NCBI GenBank assembly: GCA_037145635.1
Contig: JBBCXB010000001.1
Coordinates: 1,054,001 to 1,118,000 of the forward strand
DNA length: 64,000 nt
Origin: JAATFS01 sp037145635
GTDB lineage: Bacteria; Pseudomonadota; Gammaproteobacteria; Xanthomonadales; Xanthomonadaceae
Reading direction: 5' to 3'
Every line of letters starts with the position of its first letter. The stretch's first letter is position 1. Below, in pieces: positions 8,956 to 17,267 of this stretch. The notes under the pieces were generated by a model. The model did not search any database and was not told the origin of the DNA. It worked only from the letters and a program-made list of their open reading frames with translations. Position numbers and translations under genes: made by a program.

Positions 8956-9495
8956 TCAGGGAGAGAGCGAGCGTTCGACGGCGTCGAGCCGCTTCCCGTA
9001 CGAGGCGCGTTCGGCCGCGCTGAGGAAGCCCTGCGCCCGCACCTGCGCGGGCACGTCCACGGCGATGGCATCCAGCTCGCGGTCGAGCGTTCCCGCTGCC
9101 TTAGGCGTGATCGCGGTGCCGTGTGCGGCGTCGGCCAGGCGGGCGCGAAGCAATGCGATACGCGCCGCAAACTGGATCTGCTGGGCGCGATCGATGCGCC
9201 AGTGCCCCTGCGACGGACCGGTTTCGAGGCCGCGGCCCCGGACCGACTGCAGGAACGCCTGCTCCGAGGTCAGCAGGCCGTCGAGGGCCGGTGCCCGCTT
9301 GCCTTCCAGCAGCGCGGGCTCCACCGCGACGAAGCAGCCGGTCCTATGCGCGAGATCCTGCAGGCGCTCGTCCAGCCGCTGTTCGGGAAGCGCGATGGCG
9401 AAGGGGCCGGCCTGGCATGCGGCGGTCACCGGCGAACTGCAGAACAGCGCCAACGGCCAGGTGGCACACAGGGACAGCCGAAGCAGGATGCTCAT
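8956..9495 (-). CDS. Secreted protein with an N-terminal secretin/TonB short (STN) domain
   Basis: 179 residues. Residues 1-26 form a signal peptide ending around VTAACQA. Residues about 31-100 (FAIALPEQRLDERLQDLAHRTGCFVAVEPALLEG, then LDGLLTSEQAFLQSVRGRGL) fit the STN domain that precedes the plug in transducing TonB-dependent receptors such as FecA/FpvA or begins secretins. No receptor barrel follows; the C-terminal 75 residues are a helical Ala/Arg-rich segment. A stand-alone periplasmic STN could bind a FecR-like anti-sigma factor or a TonB box, but no such partner gene is present in this window. Confidence 0.72.
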   Translation of the reverse strand: MSILLRLSLCATWPLALFCSSPVTAACQAGPFAIALPEQRLDERLQDLAHRTGCFVAVEPALLEGKRAPALDGLLTSEQAFLQSVRGRGLETGPSQGHWRIDRAQQIQFAARIALLRARLADAAHGTAITPKAAGTLDRELDAIAVDVPAQVRAQGFLSAAERASYGKRLDAVERSLSP

Positions 9496-9648
9496 ATCGA
9501 GAACCGATGGGAGGGTGTCGCGGCACGACGCCGGATCGGCCTAGGGCGGATCAGCCCGGCGCCGAGGGAAGAGCGCGCCGGGCGTCTTGCGAAGCGCCCA
9601 TCGCTCCCCGCCGCACGGACGGGCGGGAAGCCATGGGACGATGCGACC

Positions 9649-9819
9649 TCAGCGGCGCGCGTTGTCCTTCGCCTTGCCGACCTCGCTCTGGACCTCGCCG
9701 ACGCCCTTCTGGATCTTGCCTTCGACTTCCTTCGTGGTGTTGCCGGTGACCTTGCCCACGACTTCCTTGACCGTGCCCTTGACCTGGTTCTTGGCGCCTT
9801 CGGTGCGATTCTTGTCCAT
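9649..9819 (-). CDS. CsbD-family stress protein
   Basis: 56 residues starting MDKNRTEGAKNQ. It consists almost entirely of the CsbD repeat-like helical pattern (KNQVKGTVKEVVGKVTGN, VEGKIQKGVGEVQSEVGKAK), rich in Lys, Gly and Val with no aromatic residues. CsbD-like proteins are general-stress induced in many bacteria, with no known biochemical activity. The open frame continues 51 codons upstream, but that sequence has no matching character, so the short start is preferred. Confidence 0.9.
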   Translation of the reverse strand: MDKNRTEGAKNQVKGTVKEVVGKVTGNTTKEVEGKIQKGVGEVQSEVGKAKDNARR

Positions 9820-9993
9820 GTCGATTGCTCTTGGTTGGGATGGGATGCGCCCGTGATCGGGCCTCGTCACGCTGCCCGCGCGGCGGTATCGCGCAGGTGA
9901 AGATTCGGCGTATTCAGATGTGCGGTTTAGGCGCCGGTGGGGTTCGCCGTCGTGCACGCCGGCCCATCGCACCGCACGCGCCGGCGCGATGGC

Positions 9994-11187
9994 CTAGGCG
10001 TAGCGCGAAAGGTCCGGCACCGGGGGCGATGCGGCCATCAGCCGGGCCGCGATGCGCTGGAGGCCGGGCCGGCTGGCCAGCTTCAGCACGGCATGCAGCA
10101 CGCCGATGCCCGGCCGGCTGTGCGGGTTCATCAGGCGCGGTCCCAGCTTGGGAATGCCCTGGGCCTGCTCGACCATCGGCCGCATCGCCGCGTCGTAGGC
10201 CGCGAACGCCGCCTCGAGCGTGGCAGCGCGCGCGATCTCGCCGGCGAGCACGTAGGCGCCGGTGACCGCCAGGGTGGTGCCGATGCCGGCCACCGGGGTG
10301 GCGCACCAGGCGGCGTCGCCGGTCAGCACCGTGTGGCCCTGGTGCCAGCGCGGCAGGCGCACCTGGCGCAGCACGTCGAGGTAGAAGTCGTCGGTGTCGG
10401 CCAGCCCGGCCAGCCCGGCCAGCACGCGCGGCGCCTGCCAGCCGGCGCCGGCGAAGCGTTGCCGCAGGTAGGCCTTCTGCCGCTGCACGTCCCAGTCCTG
10501 TTCGCCGCGCGACGGGCCCTGCAGGCTGAGCATCGCCCGCGTGGTGCCGTGGCGGTCCGGACGCAGTGAGATGCTGCGGCCGCCGGGCGCGTGGTACCAG
10601 CGCCACATGCGGTCGTCGTCGGCCGTCCGCGGGAGGGTGAAATAGGCGATGGTCAGGTCCATCCAGCGTGCGCGGTTCTGCCCGGCGAACACCTGCTCGC
10701 GCGTGGAGGAGCCCACTCCTTCGGCGACGACCACGGCGTCGAAGCGCTCGACCCGGCCGCTCTCGAAGCGGACCGTCGCCGCCGTGCCGTCGTCCTCGAC
10801 GGCGGCGATACGGTCGCCGAAGCGATAGTGGACGGCGTCGCGCGTGGCGTCGTAGAGCAGTCGCGCCAGGTCCCCGCGCAGGATCTCCAGCTCCGCGGTC
10901 GGGCCTTCGCCTTGCAGGGCATCGGTCCTGAACGTGGCGACCGCGCGCCCGTGTGCGTCGATCCATGCGGTGCCTTCCTCGCCGGTGCCGCGGGCCAGGG
11001 CGGCCTGCTCCAGGCCCATCCGCCGCAGCACCTCGCGGCCCACGCCGCGCACGTCGACGTTCTGGCCGCCGTCCCGGAAGGCCTCGGCGCGTTCGACCAC
11101 GGTGACGTCGATGCCCTGGCGGGCCAGGGCCCAGGCGGCGGTGGTGCCGGCGATGCTGGCGCCGGTGATCAGGATGCGGCGGGTCAT
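9994..11187 (-). CDS. FAD-dependent monooxygenase (second TetX-like oxidoreductase)
   Basis: 397 residues, ATG start. It has the N-terminal Rossmann motif (TGASIAGTTAAWALARQGIDVTVVE) and the FAD-contacting GDAAWCATPVAGIGTTLA segment around residue 290, typical of group A flavin hydroxylases. A central beta-sheet substrate domain lies between them. It is the second enzyme of this class in 5 kb but is clearly not a recent duplicate of the 6.2 kb gene (different spacing and motifs). No regulator is adjacent. It lies downstream of the phytochrome/hybrid kinase operon on the same strand, separated by a 24-bp palindrome. Substrate unknown. Confidence 0.86.
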   Translation of the reverse strand: MTRRILITGASIAGTTAAWALARQGIDVTVVERAEAFRDGGQNVDVRGVGREVLRRMGLEQAALARGTGEEGTAWIDAHGRAVATFRTDALQGEGPTAELEILRGDLARLLYDATRDAVHYRFGDRIAAVEDDGTAATVRFESGRVERFDAVVVAEGVGSSTREQVFAGQNRARWMDLTIAYFTLPRTADDDRMWRWYHAPGGRSISLRPDRHGTTRAMLSLQGPSRGEQDWDVQRQKAYLRQRFAGAGWQAPRVLAGLAGLADTDDFYLDVLRQVRLPRWHQGHTVLTGDAAWCATPVAGIGTTLAVTGAYVLAGEIARAATLEAAFAAYDAAMRPMVEQAQGIPKLGPRLMNPHSRPGIGVLHAVLKLASRPGLQRIAARLMAASPPVPDLSRYA

Positions 11188-11260
11188 GGCGGGCTGCCCG
11201 GTGGAGGTGCGGGCGAGTGTGCGCGCCGGGGCGCGGAGGGGACGTGAGCCGGCCGGGCGT

Positions 11261-11284
11261 GCGGCATGGCCCGGGCCATGCCGC
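11261..11284. repeat. Perfect 24-bp palindrome between the hybrid kinase and FAD monooxygenase genes
   Basis: GCGGCATGGCCC is followed directly by its exact reverse complement. It begins 12 bp beyond the kinase stop and lies about 75 bp upstream of the monooxygenase start. There is no T-run on either side, so it is either an RNA hairpin ending or protecting the kinase transcript, or an operator for the monooxygenase. Confidence 0.6.
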
Positions 11285-11296
11285 GGCGGCCTGCCG

Positions 11297-13699
11297 TCAG
11301 GCGACCGCCTCGGCGCCGTCGATGCTCAAACGCACCGCGCGTTCCAGGTCGCTGCGAGTGAAGGGCTTGACCAGGATGGCGATGTTGCTGCGGGCGATCT
11401 CGCGGGCGCCGATGTCGCGCGGGTATCCGGAGGTGAACAGGATGCGCAGGGCCGGCAGCCGGGCCTGGGCCTGGCGCGCGAGCTCCCAGCCGGTCATGCC
11501 GGGCATGACGATGTCGGAGAACAGCAGGTCCACCTTCACGTCCGGGCGCTCCAGCAGGCGCATCGCCGAGGCGCCGTCGTGCGCCTCCAGTACGCGATAG
11601 CCGAGCTGGCGCAGGGCCTCGACGGTGTAGGCGCGCACGTCGTCGTTGTCCTCGGCGACCAGCACGGTCTCCTCGTTCGAGCGGTAGCGATCGTGTGCCG
11701 GTTCGGTGTCCGGCGCCGAGCGCGGCAGGGGCAGGGCCGAGCGCGGGAACAGCATGGTGATCAGGGTGCCCGTGCCCTCGGCCGACTCCACGAGCACGTG
11801 CCCGCCGGACTGCTTCACGAAGCCGTAGACCATGGACAGCCCCAGCCCGGTGCCGCGTCCGACCTCCTTGGTGGTGAAGAACGGCTCGAACACCCGGGCC
11901 ATCGTCTCCTTCGACATGCCGTGGCCGGTGTCGCGGATCCGCAGCATCACGTACTGTCCCGGCGGCACGTCCGGGTACGGGGTCACGTAGTCGCGATCGA
12001 GGTGGCCGTTGCCGACCTCGATCGTCAGCTGTCCGCCTTCGGGCATCGCGTCGCGGGCGTTGACCGCCAGGTTGAGCACCGAGGCCTCGACCTGGCTGGG
12101 ATCCACCTCGACGCACCACAGGTCCGGCGCGGTGAGGATCTCCAGCTGCACCAGTTCGCCCAGGGTGCGCTGCAGCATGTCCTGCATGCCGCGCAACTGC
12201 TCGTTGAGGTCGACGGCCTGGCTCTTGAGCGGCTGCTTGCGCGCGAACGCCAGCAGCCGCTGGGTCAGGCTGGCGGCGCGCATCACGCCCTTGAGGGCGT
12301 TGTCCATCGCCCGCGAGGGCACCGCGCCCATGTCGCCCATGCGGTCGATGAAGAGCTTGGCGTGCTCCACGTTGCCGGCGATGACGGTGAGGATGTTGTT
12401 GAAGTCGTGCGCGATGCCGCCGGTGAGCTGGCCGACAGCCTCGATCTTCTGGCTCTGCCGCAGCGCGTCCTCGGCCTGGCGCCGCGCGGTGGTCTCGACC
12501 GCCTCCGACACCACGGCGGTGATCGTGCCCTGATGGTCGAACAGCGGCCGGAACGAGTAGTCGAACGAACGGATGCCGGTCGGCAGCACCAGCTTGAGCT
12601 CGTGCCGGGAGGCGCTGCCGTGGGCGGCGTCCTGGATCGCGTCGGACACGATGCCGCGCAGTTCGGGCGCCTGCGAGAACCAGGGGGCGTCGCGGAAGTC
12701 GGTCCCGCGCACTTCCTCCTTCGTCGCCAGGATCGCCGACAGCGAGGCGAGGTTGGCGTCGATGATCCGGCCCTCGGGCGTCAGCAGGTTCTGGTGCTGG
12801 AAGCTGGATTCGAACACGGCCTGCAGGCGGCTCTCGCTGCGCCGCAGCGCCGCGGTGCGTTCCTCGACCTGGCGCTCGAGCGATTCATTGGCTTCCCTGA
12901 GCGAGAACTCGGCGCGCTTGAGGTCGCTGATGTCGCGGGCGAGGGCGTAGTACCCCTTGACCGTGCCGTCGCGGGCGATTTCCGGGACGCAGTCGACATG
13001 GGCGTAGCGGTACACGCCATGGCCCAGCGGCACGCGCGCCTCGAAGTTGACCTGCTCGCCGGCGGTCACCCGGCGCAGGAACGGCTCGATCTCGTCGAAC
13101 AGCGCCTGCCCGACGATCTCGCGCACATGCGCGCCGACCAGCCGGTCCGGGCTCAGGCCGTGCCAGGTCGTGTAGGCGTGGTTGACGAAGCGGTAGCGGT
13201 GATCCGGCCCCAGGTGCGCGATCAGCGCGGGCAGCGAGTCGGTGATCAGCTGCAGGCGATGGCGGCTCTCCTGCAGGTCGGCCTCGGCGGTGCGCAGCTT
13301 GGCGCGCTCCCGGCTCTCGTCGATGCAGCGCATGATCGCGTCGGGCAGCCGCTGCAGGCGCTGCTTGACCACGTAGTCGCGTGCGCCGCGGGTCAGCGCC
13401 TGCACCGCCAGCTCTTCGGTGAGCGTACCGGAGACGAAGATGAAGGGGGTCTCGGGCTTGAGCGCGTGGGCCAGCTGCAGCGCGGTGTCGCCGTCGAATC
13501 CCGGCAACACGTGGTCGGCCAGGATGACGTCGTGGTCCTGGGTGGCGAGCGCGGCGAGGAACGCCTCGCGCGTCCACACGCGCGTGGCGTCGATCTTCAG
13601 CCGCGCGGCCGCGAGCTGGGCGCCGATGAGCTCGGCATCGAGCGCGCTGTCCTCCAGCATCAGGACGCGGATCGGCACTTCCCGTCCCGGCTCAGCCAT
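11297..13699 (-). CDS. Hybrid sensor histidine kinase (REC-PAS-PAS-HisKA-HATPase-REC)
   Basis: 800 residues. Residues 10-130 form a receiver with phospho-acceptor Asp62 (ILADHVLPGFDG) and ED at 16-17. Two PAS modules follow (about 145-275 and 305-420) joined by a short coiled coil. The kinase core has the H-box GQLTGGIAHDFNNILT, the N/G boxes NLAVNARDAMP and DTGHGMS, and VFEPFFTTKEVGRGTGLGLSMVYGF. A C-terminal receiver carries SDIVMPGMTG. No transmembrane segment, so it is cytosolic. Its start overlaps the end of the small response regulator gene by 8 bases, and the phytochrome kinase is upstream in the same operon. The N-terminal receiver may accept phosphate from the phytochrome, making this a second stage in the relay. 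Confidence 0.93.
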   Translation of the reverse strand: MAEPGREVPIRVLMLEDSALDAELIGAQLAAARLKIDATRVWTREAFLAALATQDHDVILADHVLPGFDGDTALQLAHALKPETPFIFVSGTLTEELAVQALTRGARDYVVKQRLQRLPDAIMRCIDESRERAKLRTAEADLQESRHRLQLITDSLPALIAHLGPDHRYRFVNHAYTTWHGLSPDRLVGAHVREIVGQALFDEIEPFLRRVTAGEQVNFEARVPLGHGVYRYAHVDCVPEIARDGTVKGYYALARDISDLKRAEFSLREANESLERQVEERTAALRRSESRLQAVFESSFQHQNLLTPEGRIIDANLASLSAILATKEEVRGTDFRDAPWFSQAPELRGIVSDAIQDAAHGSASRHELKLVLPTGIRSFDYSFRPLFDHQGTITAVVSEAVETTARRQAEDALRQSQKIEAVGQLTGGIAHDFNNILTVIAGNVEHAKLFIDRMGDMGAVPSRAMDNALKGVMRAASLTQRLLAFARKQPLKSQAVDLNEQLRGMQDMLQRTLGELVQLEILTAPDLWCVEVDPSQVEASVLNLAVNARDAMPEGGQLTIEVGNGHLDRDYVTPYPDVPPGQYVMLRIRDTGHGMSKETMARVFEPFFTTKEVGRGTGLGLSMVYGFVKQSGGHVLVESAEGTGTLITMLFPRSALPLPRSAPDTEPAHDRYRSNEETVLVAEDNDDVRAYTVEALRQLGYRVLEAHDGASAMRLLERPDVKVDLLFSDIVMPGMTGWELARQAQARLPALRILFTSGYPRDIGAREIARSNIAILVKPFTRSDLERAVRLSIDGAEAVA

Positions 13700-14165
13700 T
13701 CTTGGGCCCTGCGCCCGGCGGAAGCGGGCGGTGCGGCGGCGGCTGGTTGGTAATGCCCCAGAACATGCCCAGCCCCTGGATCGCCTCGAAGAATTCCTTG
13801 AAGTCGACCGGCTTGACCACGAAGGCGTTGACCCCCAGCTGGTAGCTGGCGACCAGGTCCTGCTCCTCGCGCGAGGAGGTCAGCATGACGATCGGCGTGC
13901 TGCTGATCGAGGGATCGCCGCGGACCTCGGCCAGCACCTCGAGCCCGTTCAACTTGGGAAGCTTGAGGTCGAGCAGCACGACCACCGGGCCGCCATGGTG
14001 CGAGCCGGCGTAGGCGCCCTCGCAGCGCAGGTAGTCCAGGGCCTCGGCGCCGTCGCGGACATGGGTGACGTCGTTCAGGAGCTGGCAACGCGCCAGGGCC
14101 GCCATCGTCAGTTCCGCGTCCTTGGGATTGTCCTCCACCAGCAGGATGGGCCGAAGATCTCTCAC
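13692..14165 (-). CDS. Single-domain response regulator of the phytochrome operon (Rcp1-like)
   Basis: 157 residues, starting at a GTG that overlaps the phytochrome stop by four bases, with GGAG upstream. It is a receiver domain only: ED at 11-12, phospho-acceptor Asp66 (VVLLDLKLPKLNG), Thr/Ser in VMLTSS and the conserved Lys in FVVKPVD. The short Pro-rich tail carries no output domain. The loop around residues 49-59 (CEGAYAGSHHGG) is the insertion typical of response regulators encoded next to cyanobacterial and bacterial phytochromes. It should be the direct phosphorylation partner of the upstream phytochrome kinase, passing the signal by protein contact or to the hybrid kinase downstream. 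Confidence 0.93.
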   Translation of the reverse strand: MRDLRPILLVEDNPKDAELTMAALARCQLLNDVTHVRDGAEALDYLRCEGAYAGSHHGGPVVVLLDLKLPKLNGLEVLAEVRGDPSISSTPIVMLTSSREEQDLVASYQLGVNAFVVKPVDFKEFFEAIQGLGMFWGITNQPPPHRPLPPGAGPKNG

Positions 14166-16399
14166 ACGCTGTCTCCAGAGAAAAAGGGAATGCTGAAATA
14201 GAAGGTCGCGCCCTTGCCGATCTCGCCCTCGGCCCAGGTGCGTCCGCCGTGGCGTCCGACGATCCGGCGCACGTTCGCCAGGCCGATGCCGGTGCCCTCG
14301 TACTCGTCGGAGTGGTGCAGCCGCTGGAACACGCCGAACAGCTTGTTCACGTAGCGCATGTCGAACCCGCAGCCGTTGTCGCGGACGTGGAAGATGTCCT
14401 CGCTCTCGGTGCGCTCGTGGCCGATCTCGATCCGCGGGTCGGCGCTGTCGCGGGTGAACTTGATCGCGTTGGCCAGCAGGTTCTGCCACACCAGGCGCAG
14501 CATGGTCGGGTCGGCCTCGACCTTGGGCAGCGGCGGCAGGACCCATTCGATGGAGCGGCCGCTGTACTCCATCTCGAGCTTCTGGCGCACATCCTCGGCC
14601 AGCAGCCGCATGTCGATGCTCAGCCGCCCCAGCGTGGACCGGCCCATCTGCGAGAAGCTCAGCAGGTCGTCGACCAGGGTGCCGGCGGACTTGGCCGACT
14701 CGACGATGGTGTCCAGGAAGCGCCGCTCGGTGTCGTTCAGGCGGTCGCCGGCCGAGGAGCCGAGCAGCTCCGAATAGCCGACGATATGCCGGAACGGGGC
14801 GCGCAGGTCGTGGCTGACCGAGTAGGAGAAGGCCTCGAGCTCCTTGTTGCTGCGGAGCAGCTGCTCGTTGAGTTCGGCCATTTCCTCGGCCTTGCGCAGC
14901 ACGATGTCCACGATCGCCACGCGCAGTTCCATCGCCGCCTCCCGGTCCACGTCCTGCCACGGCAGCGACTGACGGTGGACGGTCTCCTTCCAGGCCTCGA
15001 ACGACATGCGCGGCGAGAGCACCTGGCCGCTGGCCTGCTTGCGCGGATCGCCGCCCCAGCGCACGGTCCGGACGACCTCCGGGCGGAACCACAGCAGGAA
15101 GCTGTCGTGCAGCTGCGAGATCGACAGCGACAGGATCCCGCTGGCCACGTCCGAGAACGCGTCGGCCTCGTCCCACAGCAGCGGGAGCCGGTCGGTGTGG
15201 AAGAGGTCGTCGCTGCCCTGGCGGGCGGTCAGCCACTGCACCAGCTTGAGAACCTGCGGTTGCGAGGGGCATTCGCCGAGCAGCACGCATTCGCCGCGGT
15301 GGACGATGGCGGCACCGCTGGAGCGGGTCAGGGCCAGCAGGCTCTGCCGGTCGCGCCCCAGCGCGGCCATGAAGTCCTCGTCGCCGGCCATCCTGCCGAG
15401 CAGCTGGACCTGGATGGCGCGGCGCGCGACACGCTCCTCGACCCGCAACGCGCGTTCCTTGAGCGAGACCTGCAGCGCGAAGATCTGCCCGATGAACTCG
15501 CAGGCGGTGCGCACCGGGTAGGGCACGCGCCGGGGCGTCCGGTTGTGGCAGGAGATCAGGCCCCACAGGCGTCCCTCGCACACCACGGAAATCGACATCG
15601 AGGCGGCGGTGCCCATGTTGCGCATGTAGCGCAGGTGCACCGGCGAAACGCTGCGAAGCACCGACAGGCTCAGGTCGGTCGCCTCGGCGTCGGCCAGGCC
15701 GGGCACCCGGGTGAAGCCGACCGGCTCGTACTGGCTGTCGGCAATCAGGCGCACGCGGTTGCGGCGATAGAGCTCCCGGGCCTGGGCCGGGATGTCGGAT
15801 TCGGGAAAGCGCAGGTCCAGATACGAGGGCAGGGCCTCGTTGCGGTCCTCGGCCAGCACCGTGCCGTTCCAGTCCTGGTCGAACTTGTAGATCAGGGTGC
15901 GGTCGAAGCCGGTCAGTTCGCGCACGTGGCGCGCGGCGATCTCGCACAGCGCCAGGGGCGTGGCGGCGTGCTCGATGGCTTCGACGAAGCCGCGGATGGA
16001 CGGATACAGGTCGTCCAGCGCGCCCGGCTCGCCGTCGACCGGCTCCTCGAACTCGACGAGCAGGTGCCGGTCGGATCGGTGCGCGAGCGCGTGGTGGACG
16101 CCCTGGCCCGCGAACGCGAAGGTGCCCAGGAACACCGAGGCGCCCGGTTCCAGCGCGGCCAGGCGCGGGCACGCGCCGGCCAGCACGCCCCCCAGCACCT
16201 CGGCGGCCGGCCGGCCCAGCGGGTCGCCGTAGTGTTCCTGCAGGGCCGGCCGCGAGACCGCACGCTCGACGACCGCCAGCGAATCGGGATCGATGACCAG
16301 CACCACGCCGTACGGCTGTATGGCGCCCGGCGCGTGGATCGGTTCCGTCGCGCAGGCGGACAGATCCAGCGCAGGCTCACTCTTCGCTTCGTTGGGCAA
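14162..16399 (-). CDS. Bacteriophytochrome (biliverdin-binding red/far-red light sensor histidine kinase)
   Basis: 745 residues, the usual PAS-GAF-PHY-HisKA-HATPase layout. Cys16 in the N-terminal extension (SACATEPIHAPGAIQPYG) is where bacteriophytochromes attach biliverdin. The GAF domain has PESDIP (199-204, replacing the common PASDIP), His255 (SPVHLRYM) and His285 (SCHNRTPRR). The PHY tongue has WGGDP (448-452) and PRMSF (463-467). The kinase has His530 (SYSVSHDLRAPF) and good N, G1 and G2 boxes. All photochemical and catalytic motifs are intact, so a photoactive kinase is expected. No heme oxygenase gene, the source of biliverdin, is adjacent or elsewhere in this window. First gene of a three-gene overlapping operon. 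Confidence 0.95.
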   Translation of the reverse strand: MPNEAKSEPALDLSACATEPIHAPGAIQPYGVVLVIDPDSLAVVERAVSRPALQEHYGDPLGRPAAEVLGGVLAGACPRLAALEPGASVFLGTFAFAGQGVHHALAHRSDRHLLVEFEEPVDGEPGALDDLYPSIRGFVEAIEHAATPLALCEIAARHVRELTGFDRTLIYKFDQDWNGTVLAEDRNEALPSYLDLRFPESDIPAQARELYRRNRVRLIADSQYEPVGFTRVPGLADAEATDLSLSVLRSVSPVHLRYMRNMGTAASMSISVVCEGRLWGLISCHNRTPRRVPYPVRTACEFIGQIFALQVSLKERALRVEERVARRAIQVQLLGRMAGDEDFMAALGRDRQSLLALTRSSGAAIVHRGECVLLGECPSQPQVLKLVQWLTARQGSDDLFHTDRLPLLWDEADAFSDVASGILSLSISQLHDSFLLWFRPEVVRTVRWGGDPRKQASGQVLSPRMSFEAWKETVHRQSLPWQDVDREAAMELRVAIVDIVLRKAEEMAELNEQLLRSNKELEAFSYSVSHDLRAPFRHIVGYSELLGSSAGDRLNDTERRFLDTIVESAKSAGTLVDDLLSFSQMGRSTLGRLSIDMRLLAEDVRQKLEMEYSGRSIEWVLPPLPKVEADPTMLRLVWQNLLANAIKFTRDSADPRIEIGHERTESEDIFHVRDNGCGFDMRYVNKLFGVFQRLHHSDEYEGTGIGLANVRRIVGRHGGRTWAEGEIGKGATFYFSIPFFSGDSV

Positions 16400-16682
16400 T
16401 GCTCGACTCCTGCCGCGGTGGATGTTCCTGCCTGACGCGAAGGTTGGAGGGCGACAGCCCTTCCGCCATCGCGCAACGACCGCTCAGCGGCGAGGCCTCA
16501 GCCGGCTTATGGTGCACGAAAGCGCCGGAAGTGCCTACGCGGATCGCGTCGCCGACACGCCGCATCTCGGGAAAGATGAGGCCTCCTGCCGGCGCTGCAA
16601 GGAACTACGGGTGCATGCGATGCCTGAACGACTTAGATTCGTGGACTCCGCAACCGCCGCTCTTTCCAGCGAGGCCTGACCG

Positions 16683-17009
16683 ATGACCGCCTGCCTGACC
16701 CCGGACGCCCGCTACCTGATCGTGCGTGGCCGGCTCTGGCGTGCCGCGAATCCGGCGCTGGGCGCGTCGCGGCACGCCGAGTTGGTGGGCGAACTGATGC
16801 ACGCCCGGCGCGAGGTGAAGGCCGCCGGCCGTGCCGCGGACGCGCCTCGGCTGGCCGCGGCGCGGCAGGCGGTCGACGCAGCCAAGGTGGCGCTGGGGGA
16901 GCGCGGACCGGTGTGGTGGACCGACGGCGCGCGCGACTACAACCGCCACCTGGTGAAGAACACGCCGTATGCGGCGTGGTTCGCCTCGCTTCCGGACGCG
17001 AAACGCTAG
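16683..17009 (+). CDS. Conserved hypothetical small protein
   Basis: 108 residues. The start MTACLTPDARYLIVRGRLWRA is preceded by GAGG at seven bases. It is a cytosolic protein with a beta-rich start, a long helix (about 30-75, Ala/Arg-rich) and a highly aromatic end (GPVWWTDGARDYNRHLVKN, PYAAWFASL). I recognise this pattern from unnamed proteins of many proteobacteria but know of no function. It is divergent from the phytochrome operon across 283 bp in which I see no clear promoter. It lies upstream of cho without obvious coupling. Confidence 0.78.
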   Translation: MTACLTPDARYLIVRGRLWRAANPALGASRHAELVGELMHARREVKAAGRAADAPRLAAARQAVDAAKVALGERGPVWWTDGARDYNRHLVKNTPYAAWFASLPDAKR

Positions 17010-17162
17010 CCGCATCGCCGCGGCCGGGCAGCGGGGCCACGGGCGCAGCGATGCGGGTCGGATCGCGGCAGCGCGGGCGTGAGCGCCCGCTGCGGGCGGG
17101 CCACCTCCCCGGCGGAGCGGACCGCCGGACGTTCGCGACGATCCGCAGGCCTTCGTGGAGTG

Positions 17163-17178
17163 TTAGTATTATTGCTAA
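17163..17178. promoter_or_regulatory. LexA (SOS) box upstream of cho
   Basis: TTAGTATTATTGCTAA is an inverted repeat of half-sites TTAGTA and TTAGCA. It differs by one base from the TTAG-N6-TACTA motif described for LexA of Xylella and relatives. A TATTAT that could be a -10 lies inside it. It sits 90-105 bp before the preferred cho start, as expected for an SOS-controlled repair gene. Confidence 0.7.
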
Positions 17179-17267
17179 CTCCGCTGCCGTGGTTGCGATG
17201 ATCTCCTGGTTTCTGCCGGCGGCGCCCGGCCTGTGTGGCTCCGGCGCGGTCGCGTGCGGGTTGCGCC

